Assembly (NCBI GenBank): GCA_021846605.1
Contig: JAJZWQ010000045.1
Coordinates: forward strand, 1 to 18,382
Direction of reading: 5' to 3'
DNA from: Bacillota bacterium
GTDB lineage: Bacteria; Bacillota_E; RBS10-35; JAJYVN01
Length of the DNA: 18,382 bases
The number at the start of each line of letters is the position of its first letter. Positions within the stretch are counted from its first letter, which is position 1. The position numbers and the translations under genes were made by a program. The notes beneath the pieces are model-generated. The model ran no database searches, had not been told where the DNA came from, and worked only from the letters and a program-made list of their open reading frames with translations. Shown one piece after another: positions 7,529 to 15,502 of this stretch.

Positions 7529-8923
7529 GTGGCGGGACGGTCGGGGTGGCGCGCCGGGTGGCGGTCCCGTTGGACGGTGCCGTTCGCCGCAGCCTTCACG
7601 CTGCTCGCCGTGGGGTTCGTCTATGAACTCTGGCGGCACGTGGGGACGGCCGGGGACTTCTGGAGCTTCTGGGCGGCGTCACGGGCACTGCATGCGGGGC
7701 TGGACCCCTACGGCACGGGGAACCTGGCGCGCGTAGCCGCGCTGCCCGCCGGTGCCAGCGCCCCCGGGCCCTTCCTGAGTCCCATCGTCCTCGCGCAAAT
7801 GTTTGCGCCCCTGGGGGCGCTGTCCTTCACCGCGGCACGGCTGGTCTGGTTGGGCCTGAGCCTGGCGTTGTCGGCCGCGCTGGTGCCGCTCCTGCTCCGG
7901 CTGGGCGGGGTCCAACTGCGCTGGCGATCCGTCCTGGCCGGCACGGCCCTGCTGCTGGCCTTCCAACCGTACGACCTCACCCTCTGGCTGGGCCAGACCG
8001 ATGTGCTGGTCGTCGTGGCCATCGCCGCCGGTTGGCTGCTGATCTTGCGCGGGCGTCCCTACCTGGGCGGCCTGGCCGTCGCGGTGGCCTCCGTGGACCC
8101 CCACCTGATCCTGGCCTTCGGGCTGTATTTTTTGGTCACGGCCGCCGGGCGCGAACGCCGCAACGCGCTGCTGGGGCTGACCACCGGGCTGGTGGCCCTG
8201 GGCGTCGCGTGTCTGTCCCATCCCGGGGACGTGGCGCAGTGGTTGCTGGTCACCCTGCCCCACGCCCAGGCCGCGGCCATCGAACCCTGGGACACGCTCA
8301 CCGTGCTGCAGGTGGGTAGCGAGATCCTGGGCCTGCGGGGGGGCCGTATCCTGGCGGGCCTGTTGGACGTGGCCCTGGCTGCTCTGGCCATCGTCGTCTG
8401 GCGGCGGCGAGGCGCCACCCCGGACCGCGATCTGGCGGTCTGTGCCGCTCTGGCCCTGGCGACCACGACCTTCGCCTACAACCAGGACTACCTGTTGCTG
8501 GTCCTGGCTTTCCCGTTCATCGCCCGGCAGTGGCGCGCCAGCGCCTCCTGGGTCTGGACCGGCGCGCTGGCCTTCTGCCTGGCGGTCGGCTTCGGGCTGG
8601 CCGAACTCACCGGAGGGCCGGTGGCCCCCAAGCATGCGGCCTTCATCATCGGCGCGCCGCTCCTGGCGTTGGCGGTTCTGGGATGCCTGCCGACCTTCCG
8701 CACCCCGCGCGGCCGCGTGCACCGCCTGTGGGCGGCGGCATGGGCCCTGGCGACCGTGGGAGGCTATGCGGCCTTCACCGTGAGCGGTAGCGAGATCGGC
8801 GCCGAGTTGCTGATGCTTTGCGGCGTGCTGGCCTTCCTGGTCCTGGTCGGCTGGCACGCCGCCCGGGGCGTGCCGGAGGGGCCGACGTCCCGTGGAGACC
8901 AGGGGCTGGGGGCTGAGGGCTGA
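7529..8923 (+). CDS. GT87 (DUF2029) polytopic glycosyltransferase
   Basis: The 464-residue protein has about ten or more hydrophobic segments and the GT-C family layout: a first membrane helix (about residues 16-36) followed at once by GDFWSFWAASRALHAGLDPY, whose Asp43 matches the catalytic aspartate in the first outer loop, and later LWLGQTDVL and TFAYNQDYLLL. Such enzymes take sugars from polyprenyl-phosphate donors and work on the outer side of the membrane. Characterised GT87 members are the actinobacterial mannosyltransferase PimE and the arabinofuranosyltransferase AftC. The sugar used here cannot be told from sequence. It shares a 210-base divergent intergenic region with the GH172 gene and precedes a DUF5010 lipoprotein gene, which suggests work on one surface glycan. 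The stop codon falls inside a run of GGGCTGA repeats. Confidence 0.8.
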   Translation: MAGRSGWRAGWRSRWTVPFAAAFTLLAVGFVYELWRHVGTAGDFWSFWAASRALHAGLDPYGTGNLARVAALPAGASAPGPFLSPIVLAQMFAPLGALSFTAARLVWLGLSLALSAALVPLLLRLGGVQLRWRSVLAGTALLLAFQPYDLTLWLGQTDVLVVVAIAAGWLLILRGRPYLGGLAVAVASVDPHLILAFGLYFLVTAAGRERRNALLGLTTGLVALGVACLSHPGDVAQWLLVTLPHAQAAAIEPWDTLTVLQVGSEILGLRGGRILAGLLDVALAALAIVVWRRRGATPDRDLAVCAALALATTTFAYNQDYLLLVLAFPFIARQWRASASWVWTGALAFCLAVGFGLAELTGGPVAPKHAAFIIGAPLLALAVLGCLPTFRTPRGRVHRLWAAAWALATVGGYAAFTVSGSEIGAELLMLCGVLAFLVLVGWHAARGVPEGPTSRGDQGLGAEG

Positions 8924-8937
8924 GGGCTGAGGGCTGA
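8910..8937. repeat. Four tandem GGGCTGA heptamers
   Basis: Four exact seven-base units run across the end of the GT87 gene, with the TGA of the second unit (8921-8923) serving as stop codon. A related imperfect unit precedes at about 8902. The unit length is not a multiple of three, but each unit carries TGA, so a slip in copy number would still end translation within a few codons in some frames. Confidence 0.85.
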
Positions 8938-8976
8938 TCACCGGCGCCGCGCGCTGCTTCCCCGTGCGCGCAGGCG

Positions 8977-9040
8977 CCACCCCGCATGGGTGGGAGGGAG
9001 GCCGGCCGACCACGCGAAGTCTCCACCCGGAAGGGTGGGG
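8977..9040 (+). promoter_or_regulatory. Candidate four-arm translational attenuator
   Basis: Two hairpins with the same arm sequences precede the ATG at 9047: CCACCC 8977-8982 with GGGTGG 8988-8993, and CCACCC 9023-9028 with GGGTGG 9033-9038 around a GGAA loop. Arm four overlaps the best ribosome binding site for that gene (GGGTGGGG, 9033-9040). Arms two and three are also complementary, so pairs 1:2 plus 3:4 (site hidden) and 2:3 (site free) exclude each other. Function is inferred from pairing alone. Confidence 0.4.
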
Positions 9041-9046
9041 TCCGCC

Positions 9047-10693
9047 ATGTCGCTGCGTCCTGGCCCGTCAAGGCGGCGCGTCCTCGGGGGCGCGTGTGCG
9101 CTGGCGTCGGCCGCGTTCTTGGCGGGCTGCACCTGGCCCGGCGAGTCGGAGGCGCAGGCCCTGGCCGGCCTGCGGTTCCAGGCGGCGGCACCCCTCGTGC
9201 TCCGGGACTGGAACGCGTCGACGCTCCCCGGCAACTACCGGGCTCCGGCCCGTGGCGAGGTTCCGCTGCGCGCCTTCACCAGCGGCGAGCGAGTGGTCGC
9301 CAGCTACTACTTCTATTGGTACAACGTCAACATCGGTTTGCATACGCAGGGCGCCTGCGGTGCCCTGACCCTGCACCCGCCCACCATGAAGGGCTTCAGC
9401 ACCCTCAACCCCTCGTGGCACGCTCAGCAGATGGCCGACATGCACGTCGCCGGAATCGACGTGGCGCTACCGGTGTACTGGGGCAACGACACTTCGCTGC
9501 TATGGAGCCAGGCCGGGCTGCAACAGTTGGTGGTGGCCCTGGAGGCGATGGACCGGGAGGGGATGCGGCATCCGCAGATCGGCATGTTCTTCGACACCAC
9601 GGGCCTGCTGGAGCAGGCCGGCGCCCCGGTGGACATCACCGTGGATCCCGGGCGGTCGATGTTCCTGAACTACGTGCGCAGCTTCTACTCCCTGGTGCCG
9701 CCCCACGAGCGCGCGCTGATCGACGGGCATCCGATCGTCTGGCTGTATTCGGCCGCCTTCGTTTCCCACTACACCCAGGCCGCGATCACGGCCTTTGCCC
9801 AGGACTTCGCCGCCGAGTTCGGAGCCACCCCGTACATCGTCCGTGAGAACTCGTGGAACATCCAAAGCGACGACGTCTACGCGTGGGGGGCGGCGTCCAA
9901 CGGCCCGAACTTTTTCGGGGTCCTCGAGGTGGGTCCCGGCTTCAACAACACGGCGCTGACCTGCGAGACGCACCTGATCGTGCATCGGCGGGCTGGCGCC
10001 TTCTACCGCCAGTCGTGGGACACGGCGCTGGCGCATGCCAGCTACGGACCGCTCCACCACCTGGCCGCGGTGGAGACGTGGAACGAACTGCACGAGGGCA
10101 CCGCCGTCTGCCAGACGGCCGAGTATGGCCGACTGTATATCAACCTCACGCGGGAGTATACCGACCGCTTCCACCGCCTGGGGCCGATCCGACCAGCCTC
10201 CGGTCCCTACACCCACGCCATCTCCGTCTCCTACACCTTCGGCAAGCCGGCCCGCGCGGCGGGCCTCACCCTCCTTCCCCAGCCGGACGGTCCGGTCACG
10301 CCCAGCCAAGTGGACGGCCGTTGGGCCGGCGTCACCGGGCACGATTCCTACGGCGGCAACTACATCTATCTGGCAGTAGACCCCAGCTTCGCGTATGAGA
10401 CCAACGCACCGTTCTCCGTCGACGTCACCTACCTGGACGCCGGCTCCGGGAGCTTTGGGGTGCAGTATGACTCCAACCTGAACGTCGCCCCCTTTCAGGG
10501 CGCCTATGCGGGCGCCGAGCCTGGGGCCGTGGCGCTGACGGGCGCGGGGACGTGGCAGACCGCGCGTTTCAGCCTGCCGTACGCCAACTTCGGGCAGCGG
10601 GAGAACGGTGGGGCGGGGTTCCGCGTGGTGGCCCCGGGACCGGGATTTGCCGTCGCGCAGATCATCCTGCGGCGGGAGCCCGGCGGATCGTGA
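9047..10693 (+). CDS. DUF5010-type glycosidase-like lipoprotein
   Basis: From ATG 9047 the product has 548 residues. The N-terminus shows SRRRVLGG (twin arginines) and a lipobox FLAGC ending at Cys28, so a Tat-exported, lipid-anchored protein is likely. The catalytic-like domain (about 45-385) matches DUF5010 as I know it: ASYYFYWYN, WHAQQMADMHVAGIDVALPVYWG, IGMFFDTTGLL, HPIVWLYSAAF and WNELHEG (W345-N346-E347), which resembles the TIM-barrel motif of GH99-like enzymes. The C-terminal part (about 400-545) is a beta-rich domain with VTYLDAGSGSFGVQYDS and GTWQTARFSLPYANFGQRENGGAGFRV, a fold often used for carbohydrate binding. The enzymatic activity is not known to me. It follows the GT87 gene on the same strand after 123 bases containing a structured leader. 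An upstream in-frame GTG at 8990 is a less likely start, because it precedes the signal peptide by 19 residues. Confidence 0.8.
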   Translation: MSLRPGPSRRRVLGGACALASAAFLAGCTWPGESEAQALAGLRFQAAAPLVLRDWNASTLPGNYRAPARGEVPLRAFTSGERVVASYYFYWYNVNIGLHTQGACGALTLHPPTMKGFSTLNPSWHAQQMADMHVAGIDVALPVYWGNDTSLLWSQAGLQQLVVALEAMDREGMRHPQIGMFFDTTGLLEQAGAPVDITVDPGRSMFLNYVRSFYSLVPPHERALIDGHPIVWLYSAAFVSHYTQAAITAFAQDFAAEFGATPYIVRENSWNIQSDDVYAWGAASNGPNFFGVLEVGPGFNNTALTCETHLIVHRRAGAFYRQSWDTALAHASYGPLHHLAAVETWNELHEGTAVCQTAEYGRLYINLTREYTDRFHRLGPIRPASGPYTHAISVSYTFGKPARAAGLTLLPQPDGPVTPSQVDGRWAGVTGHDSYGGNYIYLAVDPSFAYETNAPFSVDVTYLDAGSGSFGVQYDSNLNVAPFQGAYAGAEPGAVALTGAGTWQTARFSLPYANFGQRENGGAGFRVVAPGPGFAVAQIILRREPGGS

Positions 10694-10717
10694 TGGGCAG
10701 TGTGGCCGTCGCCCATC
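10692..10717 (+). terminator. Weak hairpin at the end of the DUF5010 gene
   Basis: GATGGGC (10692-10698) and GCCCATC (10711-10717) form a perfect seven-pair stem with a 12-base loop, overlapping the stop codon. No T-run follows, so its role as a terminator is doubtful. Confidence 0.3.
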
Positions 10718-10845
10718 CGGCCTTGGCTCGCCTTCCTCCGCCGAATGGCCGTCGCGCATGCCCTACGCCTCAGGCGGTGCGGACGGCCAGGGTCCGGCGC
10801 CCTAGGCGCGCCGGATCGGCGATGACCAGAGAGACGCGGCGCAAG

Positions 10846-10866
10846 CCCCCGGCTTCAGCCGTGGGG
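10846..10866 (+). repeat. Second right-end-type hairpin, left of tnpB
   Basis: CCCC (10846-10849) pairs with GGGG (10863-10866) and CGGC (10850-10853) with GCCG (10858-10861) around TTCA, with one bulged T at 10862. This is the architecture of the right-end hairpin at 11983-12003, including the bulge; only the loop differs. It lies 15 bases before tnpB homology resumes. Confidence 0.75.
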
Positions 10867-10880
10867 ACAATCCGGCCCGT

Positions 10881-11837
10881 GCGCGGACCTTCGGCTGCGT
10901 GCGGTACGTGTACAACTGGGCGCTCGCCCTGCGCACCGAGGCATGGTTTGATCGCCACGAGCGTATCGACTACGCCGAGACGGATCGGCTCCTGGTGCGG
11001 ATGAAGAGAGAGCCGGAAAAGTCCTGGTTGGCCGCAGTCTCCTGCGTCCCGCTCCAACAGCCCTGGCGGCATCTGAATGCCGCGTTCGTCAACCGCAAGC
11101 ACGACCGGCAGAGTGCCACTTACCGCGTAGGTGGTTTCCGGTGGAAAGACGGGACGCTCACACTGGCCACGATGGATACGCCGCTCGACATCCGGTGGAC
11201 GTGACCCGACCAGCGTCACCATCAGCAAGGACCCTGCCGGCCGCTCCTTCGTCTCCTGCTCGACCGAGGAGGAGGTTGCCCCGTTGCCCGTGGTCAACGC
11301 CACGGTGGGGATCGACCGCGGACTGCTGGACACGGTAGCCGTGAGCACTGGGGAGAAGGTGGGGAACGAGCGGTTCTTCCGGCGGGACGAGAATCGGCTG
11401 GCCAAGGCGCAGCATCGGTTGTCCCGCAAGCAGAAGGGCTCGCGCCACCGCAGCCAGGCGCGGCGGAAGGTGGCTCGCATCCAGGCCCGCATCGCCGACC
11501 GGGGACGGGACTTCACGCACCAGCTCACCACGCGCCTGATCCGCGAAAACCAAGTGGTGTGCGCCGAGGGATGGAACGTGAAAGGCAGGCTGGCGCAGCC
11601 GACGCTCGCGCAGAGCATCGCGACGTGGGCTGGGGCGAACTCCTGCGGCCACTGGAGTACAGGGCACGGTGGTCTGGCCGGGCCTTTGTCCAGATCGACC
11701 ACTTCCACCCCAGCAGCAAGCGGTGCCATGTCTGCGGGCATGCCGTGGCCCACCTCCCGCTTGAAGCGCGGCACTGGGACTGTCCCGCGTGCGGCGCCGT
11801 CCTGGACCGGGACGTGAACGCGGCGCAGAACATCTAA
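10881..11837 (+). pseudogene. tnpB: tnpB RNA-guided nuclease, N-truncated and frameshifted
   Basis: Homology starts at ARTFGCVRYVYNWAL, so about the first 20-25 residues of a normal TnpB are absent. Frame one runs to TGA 11202-11204; homology resumes one frame over at DPTSVTISKDPAGRSFVS, then switches back at about 11622 (SIA to DVGWGELL), which one added base would repair. The RuvC catalytic residues survive: Asp in GIDRGL (codon 11314), Glu in AEGWNVKG (codon 11566) and Asp in DRDVNAAQNI (codon 11811), as do the four zinc-ribbon cysteines in CHVCGH and CPAC. TnpB proteins are omega-RNA-guided DNA endonucleases that help their element persist. With a lost N-terminus and two frame breaks, no working protein is expected unless the breaks are assembly errors; the N-terminal loss cannot be explained that way. 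Confidence 0.85.
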
Positions 11838-12013
11838 CATCTTAACATCTAAGGATGCGGGGCTCGCGGCACTGGCCGCCGGGCTGGCGGCGTCTGCCTG
11901 TGGAGGGGACGTAAGACCCACTCGGAAACGGGTGGGCGGACCCCGGCGAAGCAGGAAGCCCCGGTGAGCGATCACCGGGAATCCCCCGGCTCTAGCCGTG
12001 GGGAGGAGGTCAA
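11838..12013 (+). ncRNA. Candidate omega RNA (reRNA) and right end
   Basis: Three clean hairpins follow the tnpB stop codon: CCCACTCG/CGGGTGGG (11917-11936) closed by a GAAA loop, CCCGGTGA/TCACCGGG (11960-11979) closed by a GCGA loop, and the bulged end hairpin (11983-12003). GNRA loops on two stems argue for a structured RNA. In characterised systems the omega RNA runs from the 3' part of tnpB to the right end and carries its guide just beyond, here from about 12014. The 5' end is not defined and could lie inside tnpB. Confidence 0.55.
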
Positions 12014-12042
12014 AGACGTTGGGATGGCGCCAAAAAGGCTCC

Positions 12043-12272
12043 ATGCACAACATACAGGTCCAGTCCGTGCCCGACGATGTGCAGGCGGTGCTGCACCGGC
12101 GGGCCGCGGCCGCCGGCCAATCCCTACAGGAGTATCTGCTGGCGCTCCTCTCCGAAGAGGCTCGTCGCCCCACGTTGGACGAGGTGCTGCAGGACGTGCA
12201 GCGGCCACACGGCGGCGTCATGCCTTGGCGGACGCCGTCCGCACCCGGCGGCTGGAGCGCGAACGCCGATGA
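12043..12272 (+). pseudogene. VapB/FitA-like antitoxin, one frameshift
   Basis: ATG 12043 opens MHNIQVQSVPDDVQAVLHRRA, a ribbon-helix-helix antitoxin N-terminus of the FitA type, continuing with LQEYLLALLSEEARRPTLDEVLQDVQ. The normal antitoxin tail, HALADAVRTRRLERERR, lies in another frame and ends with TGA 12270-12272, overlapping the toxin ATG as usual in such pairs. One missing base near 12216 (between GGC GGC and GTCAT) accounts for the shift. As written, the antitoxin reads on into a foreign frame. The predicted IS right end lies only 30 bases upstream, so the original promoter may have been displaced. Confidence 0.7.
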
Positions 12273-12675
12273 TCGTTGTCGACGCCAGCGTGGTGGCCAG
12301 GGCCCTTGCCGGCGATGGACCGGATGGCCGGTGCCCAGGCGAGCGTCTGGGCGCGGGGACCATCTTGCCGCTCTTGCGGACCTCGATGTCGCCTCGGTTG
12401 GACGTCGTGAATGCGGGGCCGGCAGGCTACCGCACCAGAGGGCCGCCGCCGCGCTGTGCAGTTTACAGGCGCTTCCGCTCGACCGCCTGGACGTACACCG
12501 GCTCCTGGCGCGGTGCTGGGAGTTGCGCGACGTGCTGACGGTCTATGACGCCGGTTACGTCGCGCTGGCCGAGGCCCCCGGCGCCCCTCTGCTGACAGCG
12601 GACGTGCGGCTGTCCCGAGCACCTGGGGTGCGCTGCGTCGTCGAGGTGTGTGGGCCGCCGGCCGGGATTCCCTGA
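12269..12675 (+). pseudogene. VapC-like PIN toxin, one frameshift
   Basis: The gene starts MIVVDASVVARALAGDGPDG at ATG 12269, sharing ATGA with the antitoxin stop. At a G4 run (12355-12358) the frame is lost; homology continues one frame over as HLAALADLDVASVGRR...LPLDRLDVHRLLARCWELRD...YDAGYVALAEAPGAPLLTADVRL, ending at 12675. Adding one G restores a PIN protein of about 135 residues with the expected acidic residues (Asp5, the Asp of DLDVAS in place of Glu, and the Asp of YDAGY and TADVR). VapC toxins are Mg-dependent ribonucleases. As written, the toxin is truncated and should be inactive. A homopolymer error in the assembly is the main alternative. Confidence 0.75.
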
Positions 12676-12801
12676 CACCATGAGCGGCGTCGGACCACCG
12701 CCTGCCCGCCACGCTGCCCTGGCGCATCTGTGCGGAGTGCGCCGATCCGTGCCCCTGGACGCGCTGGCGTCTCACCCCGCGTCGCCGATGCGCAACGCGT
12801 C

Positions 12802-13674
<873 letters not shown>

Positions 13675-14168
13675 GGGCCTTCCTCCCCGCCACGGGCGCA
13701 TCCTGGACCGGCCTGGGACGCCGACGCGGCCCCCCGAGCCTACCATGACCCGCACCCGCCAGCGAGGGGCCCGTCCGTGGGCGTCGCGCAAGTCGCCTGG
13801 CGGGCCGCGGGGGACTGTCGAACTCCGCGTCCCGCTCGCCCACCAGGCGGGCGTGGATGGGGTGCGCGAAGGATCCAGTGTCGTAGCGAGAGGAGACCCG
13901 ATCGAAGCACCGCAGGTCGCGGTCGGGCATGGGCCGGTGGCGCGAGCGGTCCGGACGCTGCGGCGGGGGGCAGCGGAAGCGGGGGTGGCCCGCACCTCCC
14001 GACCGCGGAATCCTGCCAGAACGCCGGGTGCCCCGGGCCGCTGCGCCCGGCGAAGGAGCGGGGCGGCCAAAGGCGAAGCCTGGCCAGAACCGCCGCATGC
14101 CGTCACGTCGGCCGGCGCCCCCGGATGTGCCGCGCCGCGGTTCGGACGCGGGGAGAGGGAGGCGCAGC
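13675..14168. other. Divergent spacer between purU and pyrC
   Basis: I see no supported gene here. Promoters for both flanking genes should lie in this stretch, but no good -10/-35 pair stands out. A minus-strand frame from ATG 13931 gives about 40 residues of balanced, coding-like composition before turning Arg/Pro-rich; it may be a remnant. No clear PyrR attenuator was recognised upstream of pyrC. Confidence 0.5.
13678..13686 (-). promoter_or_regulatory. Ribosome binding site deciding the purU start
   Basis: On the minus strand GGAGGAAGG occupies 13686-13678, with the GGAGG core seven bases before GTG 13674. No other start in this frame nearby has such a site. Confidence 0.75.
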
Positions 14169-15491
14169 GTGCTCGACCTGATTGTGCGCGGGGGGCTGGC
14201 GGTCACGCCCGAGGGGGACCGTCCCGCCGACATTCTGTTGGAGGGCGGCCGGATCGCGGCGCTTGCGGCCCCCGGTACGTGCGCCGACGCCCGGGAAACG
14301 CTGGACGCCACCGGCTGCTACGTCCTACCCGGCGTGATCGACGCCCATGTGCACTTCCGCACCCCCGGTCTGACCCACAAGGAAGACTGGCCGTCCGCCT
14401 CGGCGGCGGCCGTGGCGGGCGGCGTCACCTCCGTGCTGGACATGCCCAACGTGCTCCCGCCCACCCTCACTGCCGAGGCGTTGGCCGCCAAGGAGGCCGG
14501 CGTGCGGGGCCGGAGCCGCTGTCACTACGGGTTCTATGGGGGGCTGGCCGAGGGGGGGGCCGCCGCGCTGCCCGGCCTTTTGGCCGCCGGGGTGATCGGC
14601 ATCAAGGTCTTTTTGGGAGAGACCACCGCCTCGATCCCGGCGCCGGACGACGCCGAACTCCTGGCGGGTCTGGCCGAAATCGGCGCGGCGGGCCTGCGGA
14701 CGGTGGTGCACGCCGAGAACGGGCACCTGCTGGCGGCCGGGCGGCGCGCCACCGCCGGCCAGCCCTGGTCTGTGGCGCTGCACGGGCGGAGCCGGCCGGC
14801 GGTGGCCGAGGTGGAGGCCGTGGCGCGTATCTGCGTCCTGGGCGCGGCGGCAGGGGCCCCGGTGGCCATCGCCCACGTGTCCACGGCGGGGGCCGTCACC
14901 GTGCTGCGCGCGGCCAAAGCGGCGGGGGTGGACGTCCGCGCCGAGGCCTGCCCGCACCACCTGCTGCTCACCGCGGATGCGGCGAGCGGCCTGGGCACGC
15001 TCGGCAAGGTCAACCCCCCGCTGCGGAACGAGGTGGATCGCGCGGCGCTGTGGCAGGGCATCACCGACGGCACGATCGACCAGATCGGTTCGGACCACGC
15101 GCCCCACACCGCCGCCGAGCGCGCGGCGGATGACCCTGCGCGGGCGCCGTCCGGGTTTGCGGGCGTCCAGAACACCCTTCCCCTGCTCTGGGGGGTCCAG
15201 GGCCTCCGTCCGGCGGTCCTGGTCCGGCTGTTGTGCGAAGCCCCGGCCCGCACGTGGGGCCTGTGGCCGCGCAAGGGCCACCTGGCCGCTGGCGCCGACG
15301 CGGACCTGGCCATCGTGCGTCCGAGCCCGCCACGCACCGCGCCGCGGCAGTGGAGCCGCCACCCCGCGTCGCCCCTGCTCGAACGATGCGCGGCCCGTGC
15401 CGAGGTGGTGGCCACGGTGGTCGGCGGGCGGCTGGCGTTTACCGACGGTGGCCCCGTCGGCACCCCGGGCGGCATGTGGCTCCGGCCCTGA
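14169..15491 (+). CDS. pyrC: Dihydroorotase
   Basis: PyrC closes carbamoyl-aspartate to dihydroorotate in pyrimidine synthesis. The 440-residue amidohydrolase shows the metal ligands in order: H60 and H62 in [11 protein letters not shown]146 in GIKVFLGE (the likely carboxylated lysine), H181 in VVHAENG, H236 in IAHVSTAG and D309 in GSDHAPH. This is the pattern of class I dihydroorotases and also of allantoinases; the adjacent pyrE, 11 bases on, favours dihydroorotase. The start is GTG 14169, with GGAGG six bases upstream (about 14158-14162). Length fits the family. Confidence 0.93.
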   Translation: MLDLIVRGGLAVTPEGDRPADILLEGGRIAALAAPGTCADARETLDATGCYVLPGVIDAHVHFRTPGLTHKEDWPSASAAAVAGGVTSVLDMPNVLPPTLTAEALAAKEAGVRGRSRCHYGFYGGLAEGGAAALPGLLAAGVIGIKVFLGETTASIPAPDDAELLAGLAEIGAAGLRTVVHAENGHLLAAGRRATAGQPWSVALHGRSRPAVAEVEAVARICVLGAAAGAPVAIAHVSTAGAVTVLRAAKAAGVDVRAEACPHHLLLTADAASGLGTLGKVNPPLRNEVDRAALWQGITDGTIDQIGSDHAPHTAAERAADDPARAPSGFAGVQNTLPLLWGVQGLRPAVLVRLLCEAPARTWGLWPRKGHLAAGADADLAIVRPSPPRTAPRQWSRHPASPLLERCAARAEVVATVVGGRLAFTDGGPVGTPGGMWLRP

Positions 15492-15502
15492 GGGGGATGG
15501 AC

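Larger units (their letters stand above)
10846..12013 (+). mobile_element. Decayed IS200/IS605-group (IS1341-like) tnpB element
   Basis: The element consists of a broken tnpB without a recognisable tnpA and a right-end region with the subterminal hairpin typical of this group (CCCCCGGC-TCTA-GCCG-T-GGGG, 11983-12003). The right boundary is probably the GGTCAA at 12009-12013, by analogy with other IS605-group ends. The left boundary is unclear because the tnpB N-terminus is missing and a second right-end-type hairpin (10846-10866) abuts it. Without tnpA it would depend on a transposase elsewhere. Confidence 0.7.

Noticed and set aside
7679..9013. 444-residue minus-strand open frame over the GT87 gene
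   Set aside because: Gln/Gly/Arg-rich shadow; the plus strand gives a polytopic GT87 protein with the family Asp motif.
9023..9038. The CCACCC-GGAA-GGGTGG hairpin as a relic of the tnpB element's omega RNA (compare 11917-11936)
   Set aside because: The stems are similar, but no other part of the element's end occurs near 9023, so chance similarity of GC-rich stems is more likely than an IS remnant.
13886..13897. GCGAGAGGAGAC as a PyrR-binding site upstream of pyrC
   Set aside because: It shares only the GAGAGG core with the PyrR anti-antiterminator consensus, lies about 270 bases before pyrC, and shows no terminator/antiterminator pair around it.
14169..15491. Allantoinase rather than dihydroorotase
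   Set aside because: The GIKVFLGE motif also fits allantoinase, but the direct operon with pyrE and the [10 protein letters not shown] motif favour pyrimidine synthesis.
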